From assembly GCA_034687125.1 (NCBI GenBank), contig JAQGBZ010000461.1, positions 1 to 45,199 of the forward strand: a stretch of DNA of 45,199 bases, read 5' to 3'. Source of the stretch: Neelides folsomi (taxonomy: Eukaryota > Arthropoda > Collembola > Neelipleona > Neelidae). A program made the position numbers and the translations under genes. Within the stretch, counting starts at the first letter, position 1. Every line of letters starts with the position of its first letter. This document shows, piece by piece, positions 37,226 through 45,199 of this stretch. Under the pieces are notes generated by a model that saw nothing but the letters and a program-made list of their open reading frames with translations, ran no database searches and had not been told where the DNA came from.

Positions 37226-40200
37226 ATGTCGTTTATAGCTTTGCGATCCAATTTTACAAAAGTTCATAAATTTACGACCATTTTTCCGGGAGGTTATCAT
37301 GCCCAGAAAGGATTGGCGAAATTTGCGTATGCCGACGGGTCGAAATCATTTGAAGATGATTATACCGATGAACCACCCAAGTATGAGCCGGTTAATCCCG
37401 ATTACCGGAAGTTTTCCCCTCTTCAAATGAAGAAGATCAATAAACTCAAGGATTGGTATAAACAAATAAGGAACAATCCGACTGTGGAAGGAAAGATGCT
37501 TGAATTTAATCTTAAGAGGTAATTGTAAAATTAATCAATTGATGGATAAAACTAATTATGTATAATCTATAATAATTAGCATTTTTTATATTTAATACAT
37601 TATAGAAAATACGGATGGATCACTTCACATTTAAATGAAGATTTTTTCGATTACGATTCTCGTCCATACTACGAACATGTTACTAGAACGAGATACGTCG
37701 AAGGTCTTCCAACATTTTATTCAGCTCCAGAACTTGAAGAAAAAGTGAAATTTTATTCAGAAAAACTGTCAGGCCCGTTGTTGGATTGTTTGAAGCTCCA
37801 CAAAGATGGGATTTTGTAAGTAGAATATTAAATTTTGTTCACAAGCACCTATGTAATCTTACCTGTATTGTTACATAATCTAAATCTTGTTTTTTTTGTT
37901 AAATATGAAAAAGATTTAAACCAAAACTCAAAGGAATTGAAGATCGAATCACGTTAGAAGAAGATAAACTGAAGACCCAAGCTATCGTTAATCAAATTAA
38001 CAGAATAGTCCTTTCTGTTGTTGGAAGCGAAACTAAACACCTTAAAAGCTGTCAGGTATTTAAAATTATATTTAAACAATTTCAAATTAATTTTCATTTC
38101 TTGTAATTACTACAGGTTGATTTTGCTCCTATAATTAACGCACATTGGTTTGTGGGTGGAATGACTCAAAACTTAAGAGAGAGAAAAATGAGGGAAAATA
38201 ATAAATTTTTGGATCCACAATATCCTAAGAGGCCTCATCCAGATGATCCTATTGAACGGTATGACTAATTAATTAACTTCCTAACAGTGTACCTGTGTCA
38301 TTTAATTTAAATCTTACCAAGCATCTGATTTCAAGTTATCGTGGATTAAATAATAATTTTTAATTAATTTACATTATTAGTAATTTCCAATATAATGGAT
38401 CTCCACTATTGCAAGTCCGACTGGCAGATCCAATTGGGAATTTTGCCTCTGAAGATGACCCTCTCTGTCAATCGACTCCTGAAGAAGCTACATATAAATT
38501 CCCATATTTGAACACCGCTTATGGAATTAAAACAAAATTGTACTATGCTTCATTTTCTGCAGGTTTGAAGAAATGAGAATAGAGCAAAATTTTAACACTA
38601 TTTCATTTTAAATAACATTTGAAGCAAATTAAAAAAATCTTTTTTAATAAGGTCATTGGACTGGTGACACCATGAATGGCTCTTTGCTCACTTTCCATCC
38701 TCGACATCATTTGTTAGGGAGGGAAAGACTAAACTCTCCACTTTGGATGGAAGATAATGATGAAACTTTGAAAAGCCAAGCAATGCTCGTCTCTTTCTCG
38801 CGTCTTCTCTCCCAAGCATTATTATATGGTTCATTTACAGATATATTTTATTATATTAAATTAGTTCAAAGCTAATTATCATTCTTAATTTTTTCAATTG
38901 AATACTAACTTTTTTCGATTTTGAAGGTTTTGACCAATTTTCCGGGCTTGATTATCCATTTTCGAGCCAGACAGTCATAACAAATGGGTTTGATTGGTCA
39001 TTTTACGCTTACCAGCTCAACACGATTTCTCTTGACAGTAAGTTTAAAATATTTTTCCTTTATTTTATATTTACTAATAATCAATTTATCAGATCATACC
39101 AAATTATGTCTTACTGGTCTTATGGAAAATTCAAATTTACATTGGCAACATAGGGAAAATAATCAATTAATTTTTTAAACTACTTGAGTATATTAAAATT
39201 CACGCAAAATCTAAAGAAAATGGAAGTTCCAAGAAATCGTTTACTCTTTAGAAGAACAAAGGTCGACAATTAGGTGAAGACTTTTTAAGAAGTATAATCA
39301 CATGTGATAAGACTTGGATTTTTTACTTCGAGCCTAAATATTGGGAGTAATCTCAAGAGTGGAAATGGAAAGGGGAAAAGGCTCCAGAAATTGTTAAGAA
39401 GGACAGATTCGAGAGAAAGGTCATGATGTGCATTTTCTGGAACTGGAGAGGTCCGATTGTTGTGCACTTTTTACCACGCAATCTGGAGAATTTTACAATC
39501 ACTTTCTTTGCCACCAGCTTTTTATTCTTCTGCACCCAGAATCCGATCACCGCTTGCTCCACGACAATGCTCGTCCTCATACATGTCAAACTGTTAAAGA
39601 CACATTGGACAGATTGGGAATCGAAACTTTTCCACACCCTCCTTATTCTCCAGACATTTCTCCATCTGACTTTCACTTATTTTCTCACATGAAAAGATTC
39701 TTGAGAGTTAACGATTTGAAAACGAAGATGATTTAAAAACTGCAGTAGACAACTGGTTAGGATCTCGCACACCACAATTCTGGCAGGAAGGATTTAATAG
39801 ATTGGAATCTCAGTGGAGAAAATGTTTTGAAAATAATGGAAACTACTTATGATTTGTATCGTACTTTAGTTAGATAATTGCTTCGTGTTATAGAAATTGA
39901 GTTAAATAAATTTCTGCATTTTTTGCATTTCCATAAACACAATAAGACACATAATATGGTATGAACTGATAGATATTATGAAAATCATCAGATATCTAAG
40001 TATTTTACAATACATACTTTAAACTTTTTAGAACTAAATTATGAAAATAATTTAAAGAAGAATGTGTGCTGGGGAACGAACTCGATGAAAATATTATTAG
40101 AAGACGAACAAGGAATTAAATTAAACCCTGAAGTCGTAGCAAATCTCATTAAGTTTTATCTTAATCCTCCCAAAGAGATCGAAGCAACGGACCCTATTCC

Positions 40201-40661
40201 ACATATTCAGAAAAACATGAATCAAATCGAACATGAAGTTGAGCGAAGGAAAATTCATTTCAATCTTCGTTATCTACAAGCACAAAGACCAATGTATCAG
40301 CATAATAGATTGTTCCCAGAAATTTATGCTTGGGAAAAAATATTCAAGGTGGGTATATAATTATAATAGGATTTAATAGTCATTTTAAGTTTTAAAACTA
40401 CCAAAAATAATGAAATAATAATTTGTTATCTATCAGATCGATCATCAAACTCGACCAATGGAAGCTCGGCGAAGATTCTTTGAGCGTCGAGATTATGATC
40501 CTTATAACGAATCTTGGTGGTTAATTGATCCAGAGCATGTTGGGAAAATGCTTATAAGACTTAGGGAAGAAGTGAGAGTGAAGAAAGAAGAAGAAATGCT
40601 TGAAGAAGCAAAGAAAATACAATCAGAAAAGTTCATTCAAACTGCAACTAAAAACATTTAG
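37226..40661 (+). CDS. mRpS30: Mitochondrial ribosomal protein S30 (mL65)
   Basis: Component of the animal mitoribosome, named S30 but located in the large subunit as mL65 in structures. Exons: 37226-37518, 37606-37815, 37914-38055, 38116-38258, 38381-38562, 38652-38828, 38927-39037, 40032-40348, 40437-40661; phases close to 599 residues. The N-terminus (MSFIALRSNFTKVHKF) is basic and hydroxylated, as expected of a mitochondrial presequence. Diagnostic block: FSSQTVITNGFDWSFYAYQLNTISL followed by NNLKKNVCWGTNS. Longer than the human protein (439 residues), with a charged C-terminal extension rich in Arg, Lys and Glu. The start chosen is the first in-frame ATG. Intron 7 carries a dead mariner. 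Confidence 0.9.
39190..39895 (+). pseudogene. Degenerate mariner transposase relic
   Basis: In mRpS30 intron 7, same strand as the host gene. The three catalytic aspartate regions of a DD34D mariner can be seen in order: ITCDKTWI at about 39295, HDNARPH at about 39560, and YSPDISPSDFHLF at about 39645. The first region and the other two are in different frames, there is an in-frame TAA shortly after the first, and another frame break lies past the third. The DNA-binding N-terminus is missing or unrecognisable, and I could not find clear terminal repeats. Inactive. Confidence 0.9.
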
Positions 40662-40737
40662 GTCACGTCTAACATAATATTTAATGATTTTATACAGCAT
40701 CGATACTTATATGAAATACATATAATATTCTTATTGG

Positions 40738-40743
40738 AATAAA
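40738..40743 (+). terminator. Polyadenylation signal of mRpS30
   Basis: AATAAA 77 bp after the stop codon, within GGAATAAAGTTTT. Confidence 0.6.
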
Positions 40744-40934
40744 GTTTTAGTCATTTTGTATAAAAAATCATACATCTTTTCGTGCATCATAATTTGATAT
40801 TTTTATGAAATCAGCTTGATTAAAATAATTGTCTTTTGTATGTAGATGATTTGAAAATAAATTCAATGAGTTTTAGAGAAAAATATTATATGGATCTGTC
40901 TGAAAATAATTAAAGATTTTTCAATACGGAAATG

Positions 40935-40940
40935 TTTATT
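40935..40940 (-). terminator. Polyadenylation signal of RAP74
   Basis: AATAAA on the minus strand about 115 bp after the stop codon; a second possible copy lies just downstream. Confidence 0.5.
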
Positions 40941-41055
40941 TGATTTATTTTTATTAAATATTTAACAACGCAACGAATTTAATTAAATACGTGAATGGAT
41001 TTGCGTATAATTAATAATGGCTAGGTATATTATAATTGAAATATAGAAAATAAGT

Positions 41056-43286
41056 TTAATTTTTAAGAAACAAATACATCTTGTTGTTTTGAGTTCTCTT
41101 CGTTGGATTGATGGTCTTTAAAATCGTAGCAATGACGTTTACCATGTCTTGACTCGAAATCCGAGTCTTCTTGGATTTGAATTTCTGGAGAAGCTCCGTC
41201 ACAGTCATTGGCTTTCGCAATAAATAACGACGAACGGCTTCTTCTGTGATGCCCTCAGCACTAAAATATACATTAAAAATAAGATTGAAAGTAAAAGAGG
41301 CCATTAATTGGCATTAATGATAATTTATAAAATTATAGTGAAAACATACGCTGCTGCTTGCATAAGAGCAGAATTCATTTCAAGTTTCGGTTTCTTGGTT
41401 GGTGCTGGCGATGAAACTGTTGGTTCAGCCTTTCTTTTATTGGAAGCAGCCGAAGTTGATGGTTCTTCAGTGGTTGGTTGTGCAACACTCAATGGCTTCG
41501 TTTCGCCTTGATCAACTTCAATCTGTTTCACTTCAATTGAGTCCAATTGGTCCAAATCTTCAGGTTCAGACTCAGAGTCAGAAGGCTTCGTCTTCTTTTT
41601 CTTCTTGTCCTTTGGCTTGCTCTTTTCTTCTTTTTCTTCTTCCTCCTTATCTTCTTCTTTCTTCTCAGACTCGGATTCAGAACTTGAACCCGATTCGAGT
41701 AAATTGAGAAGACCTTTTTCCTCTTCGACTCCTGTCAATCGTTCCTTTTCAACTTCGGATTCTTCGGATCTTTATACAAACATATAATATCAGTTAAACA
41801 ATTCAATTGTAGGAGATGATGTACCATAGATAACTTTTTATGTTTTTCTAATGATAGGTTAATATGTAAATATTGTTTAATGATAAACATACTCAGAACT
41901 ATCGGAAATGTAATCAAGTTCTCGTCCTTCGTCGTCTCCATCATCAGAATCCTCTCCGGCTTCAGAATCGGAATCCTTCTTTTTCTTCTTTTTTGGAGGA
42001 GCCTTTTTCTTCGGCTTTTCTGTTAATTAAATATCAACAAATGACAATTTAAGATTTAACTCATTAGGTTAATATTACTTTTGTCAGTCGCTCCATTTTC
42101 ATCCTCTTCGTCGTCTTCAGATTCTTTGTCGCTGTCCCAGTCGTCCATTTCAGAAACTTTCAAATCTCCAGTTCGCTTCTTTCGAGCTGATACGAATTTA
42201 ACAAAAATTTTATCAAGACGAAGGATCGCTTATAACGTTTCATTTTAATTATAAACTGACCTGGTTTGCTTCCTTTTTTCGGTTTATCTTCATCGTCGTC
42301 CATTTCATTCTTCATACGTTTCTTCACCATTACAGAAAAGTAGTTCATGATCTTATTTCGCCTGCAAAATTATAAATGAATTGAATTTATTGAGTATACG
42401 CAAAAACATGTTTAGCATGTTACTAATAAAACTATTAATTCAAACCTTCCAAATTCTTCTTCAGCCTCCTCTGCGCTAAGAGGTTTGTATGTCTGGACGG
42501 GCGAGAAATTATACCATTGTTTGACTGGAAAAACATCAAATGCACCATCAGGAGCTTGTGTAAATACAAAATAACTTGCGTTTTCCGATACACCTCCTTC
42601 GCGAATTCCTTTGAATCTGAAAATAAAATTGATGAATGTTTATATTAAAGTTATATGATAATATTTCCTCATGGTTAAGTTAAAATAGTTAAATACTTTT
42701 TAGCAGTCTTTTCTTTGTCAGTAGTTTTAAGAATCCAGGGCTGATCATCAATATTATATTTCCTCTTCACAAATCCGTACTTCTTTCTCCTGGCTTCTTC
42801 TCGAGCTTCTCGTCCATATTCAGAGCCGGCTCCAAACCTTTTAATAATGAATTAAAGTTGAGCATTTGTAATGTTTATCCTTTTAATTAATTAAATTTTT
42901 ATATTAAAATATTAATATTCGTAAATCTTACTTCGGCATATTATCTTCAGGGAAGGTACTCTTATGAATTTTAGAATTGTCCTCACGATTCATCTTTGCA
43001 CTTGACCATTTCGTGAAGTCAATGTTGAGTGGCCCGTTGAAGCGCATTACAGAATAAGGTTTATTCTGTAATCTGCATTAATCAAATTATTTAATAAACT
43101 ACTTATAAAATATAATAAAATTATATAATAATATAATAATTACAATTTAATTTTGTAATCTTACTTTGGGACCCTTACGACATACTCCTGAACTAGTTGG
43201 GACGAAGAACCAGCGGCGCTTGAAGCTGACGATGACCCGTCTGTCTTCATATTCGAACCCAATGACTGATTTCCGGATTTGTTCAT
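41056..43286 (-). CDS. GTF2F1: Transcription initiation factor IIF alpha (RAP74)
   Basis: Large subunit of TFIIF, which binds RNA polymerase II with RAP30 and acts in initiation and elongation. Exons: 43165-43286, 42932-43072, 42697-42837, 42446-42616, 42261-42361, 42079-42186, 41893-42019, 41350-41769, 41056-41260; 511 residues against 517 in human. The N-terminal dimerisation region has VMRFNGPLNIDFTKWSSAKM, EFGAG-like FGAGSEYGREAREEARRKK and the FVFTQAPDGAFDVFPVKQWYNF block. The middle is a long Asp/Glu/Lys/Ser-rich linker (exons 5-8). The C-terminal winged helix (EGITEEAVRRYLLRKPMT, RISSQDMVNVI, MYLFLKN) ends the protein and is the part that in humans contacts the CTD phosphatase FCP1. 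Intact. Confidence 0.95.
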
Positions 43287-44464
43287 CGTATGAACTATCT
43301 GGGAATTAATGTCGATAAATGTATTCAAGCTTATTAAAGTTTTAAATGGTTAATTGTTATATAGCTGTCAAGATCGTTACTCGTCCTCTTTACGTTCTTT
43401 TTTGCCTTTACAATCCAGGACTATTTGTAATTCGAGCCTAAAGGGCACACGACATACTATTGTCACAATAATATAAAAGCTACTAAACGACACATACTCT
43501 TTTGCAACAATGAAAACTTATAGATCTGACATGAGTGAAATATGCCAAAGTTGAACCGAAATCAATATAATGAATTATTGTATTTTCGCAATTAAAGGTG
43601 TATTAAAACGAAAACAGCTATTTAGCAAATGCATTTAAATGCATCTTCAGGTAAATCAAAGTAGCAATATACCCCAAACTTCACAGCACCACCTTTTGAG
43701 GGTTGATGTTGGAGCGATTTTGTTTAAAGACTTCCACATTCAAATTCTCAACCTTCTCTTTCTTTCTCTCATGCTTCTTCGGAATTGGGATTGCTTTCGG
43801 TCATTTCGCGTATTGCAATTAGACAAAAAAATTCCATTTAATTTTGTAAATATACAATTTATGACATTTACAATACTTTTAAAAAGATACCGGTGATCTT
43901 AGATTATTAATCGAGGGTAAACACCATTCCGCCGTTCTAAGATCAATCTCAATTGAAAATGTAAGTTGACTATATATATATAATTTTTTAAGGATTTTAG
44001 ATTAAAAGTCGTGCTTTAAAATTTCATAATATCCGAAATAATGAGTTGTTACATAATAATGTTTTGAAGTTAACTAATTATTTATCTGTGTTTAGAAATA
44101 AGGAGGAAGGAGGTCATCGGTCCGTTCATATCCCACGGGCTCCACGCTCCATTTGCTTGGAGTCGGTCGGAAGGCCCCCGCTCCTTTGGAGCTTTGCATC
44201 ATTCAAGTTCTCGGCTTAATATTTGATTACGACGTGAGTTCAATGAATACGATACTAAATATTGTTCTAAGTAAGCTAAGATATTTTAATCCTTATAATT
44301 ATAATTGATTTTTTAAAGATGTTTAGACTTGAAGTAGTTTGGTTTTATAATTTTTATAAAAGGTTAAAATTAATATTATGCATATTATAATTACTTGTAG
44401 GTATAACTGTTTACTAGACTGTGTTTAAGTGTCATGATCAAGGCTCCTCGTAAACTGAGGAAAT
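43287..44464. promoter_or_regulatory. Upstream region shared by RAP74 and the next gene
   Basis: Divergent gap of 1.2 kb. A GC-richer stretch at about 44100-44240 ends in GACGTGAGTTC, which could be the 5' UTR exon and donor of the plus-strand gene. A weaker candidate donor is near 43650 (TCTTCAGGTAAATC). No protein-like frame is convincing. Confidence 0.45.
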
Positions 44465-45053
44465 ATGCAACAGCCACAATCTTCAGTTAATCCTAAACAA
44501 TCTGCGCTAAATGAACGCAAGTACGTAATTGTTTGCAGAAAAATTAAAATATTTACAATAAGAGCTCTCCTTTCCTATATTTTAAATCAGCCAATTAGTT
44601 TTGATTTAATAGTTCGTTTCGTTATTCAAGAGCATTTGTATAAGTAGTTTGCTAAAAAATACTTTTTAATTTTATGAACAATTTGAAAGCAAAGAAAATA
44701 ATTATTATTTTAATTGAAGGAGGCCGAGAAAAACAAATCCGTTGTATACAACCAATTATCCACTGGGGGGACAAGCATCGAACACACAGACACTTTTTAG
44801 CATTACTTCGCCTGTCTTTAACTCCAAATCTCATACGCTCTCCAACGAAGTTCAGCTCATTGATACATCAAATTCATCGACTTTATATCAGAACTCCATT
44901 GTCACTGGCTCACTAGCCCCTCTCCAAATATCTTTTTCTCCCTTTATTACCAACACACCTCAAGAAGGAGTTTTGGATCGAGAGTTTGTTTTCGAGCACG
45001 ACGCAGAAGGAAATATTGTTCTCATTTCTGATCAGACTGATCAAATGTCTATG
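44465..45053 (+). CDS. Unrecognised protein, first two exons
   Basis: Exons 44465-44520 (donor GTACGT) and 44720-45053 (donor GTAAGC); the 5' part joins in phase and gives 130 residues, continuing beyond the window. The N-terminus is rich in Gln, Asn, Ser and Thr (MQQPQSSVNPKQSALNERK), followed by KRPRKTNPL, which could act as a nuclear localisation signal. A second part reads REFVFEHDAEGNIVLISDQ. I do not recognise the family. The splice model is supported by phase closure and by an open frame of about 334 bp with good donor sites on both exons. A transcription or chromatin factor would fit, but this is guesswork. Confidence 0.6.
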
Positions 45054-45126
45054 GTAAGCAGATTGGAGATTTTGACTCTGTGTTCATATTAAATATTATT
45101 TAAACAAACTTTATTTCATTATTATA

Positions 45127-45199
45127 CAGTGAGGGCCATAAGTATCTTTCTTTTTTTAATGGGCAACCATTTTAATGTGATTAAAGATAAAAATCTTTA
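45127..45199. mobile_element. Start of a Tc1/mariner-like element
   Basis: After a TA dinucleotide, the sequence CAGTGAGGGCCATAAGTATC resembles Tc1/mariner terminal repeats (CAGTG...AAGTAT). It lies in the intron after exon 2 of the last gene. The window ends before any transposase or second end can be seen. Confidence 0.5.

Larger units (their letters stand above)
40662..41055. other. Intergenic region between mRpS30 and RAP74 3' ends
   Basis: Convergent 394 bp gap. AATAAA at 40738-40743 on the plus strand fits mRpS30. AATAAA on the minus strand at 40940-40935 fits RAP74. Nothing else seen. Confidence 0.6.

Noticed and set aside
41308..41787. Plus-strand open frames over RAP74 exon 8
   Set aside because: Serine/leucine-rich shadows of the acidic linker; the minus-strand reading splices into a complete RAP74.

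Overview
This is an AT-rich, intron-rich animal nuclear window. It holds seven protein-coding genes with GT-AG introns and several transposon relics. There is no rRNA, tRNA, operon or CRISPR structure that I can support. Gene content, gene sizes and the mariner/Tc1 and hAT remnants fit an arthropod. A parasitic copepod such as a sea louse is my best guess from overall feel only; it is not proven by the sequence.

Layout: 1-760 is a low-complexity intron. A fibrillin gene on the minus strand fills 763-19148 and its last exon(s) lie off the left edge. SNAPC3 (minus) is at 20298-22781. The beta subunit of geranylgeranyltransferase I (plus) is at 23407-27308, with a hAT-like element in an intron. 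The ceramide transfer protein CERT (minus) is at 28211-34987, with an unusual hairpin in its 3.6 kb intron. Mitochondrial ribosomal protein mRpS30/mL65 (plus) is at 37226-40661, with a dead mariner in an intron. TFIIF alpha/RAP74 (minus) is at 41056-43286. The first two exons of an unrecognised nuclear-looking protein (plus) start at 44465, and a Tc1/mariner-like inverted repeat begins at about 45127. Neighbours form head-to-head pairs (SNAPC3/PGGT1B, CERT/mRpS30, RAP74/unknown) and tail-to-tail pairs (PGGT1B/CERT, mRpS30/RAP74).

The genes do not form a pathway. Fibrillin is extracellular matrix, CERT is ER-Golgi lipid transfer, PGGT1B is protein prenylation, mRpS30 is mitochondrial translation, and SNAPC3 and RAP74 are core transcription factors.

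The most informative object is the fibrillin. I joined 77 exons by hand; they close in one open frame of 8127 nt (2709 codons). Its order of hybrid, TB and calcium-binding EGF domains reproduces the vertebrate fibrillin plan almost one for one (one additional cbEGF). There are local oddities: a GC-AG intron, a displaced RGD, a nine-cysteine TB domain, and a last EGF without the calcium motif. I found no convincing new multi-gene system; the novelty here lies in intron-borne repeats and these fibrillin details.
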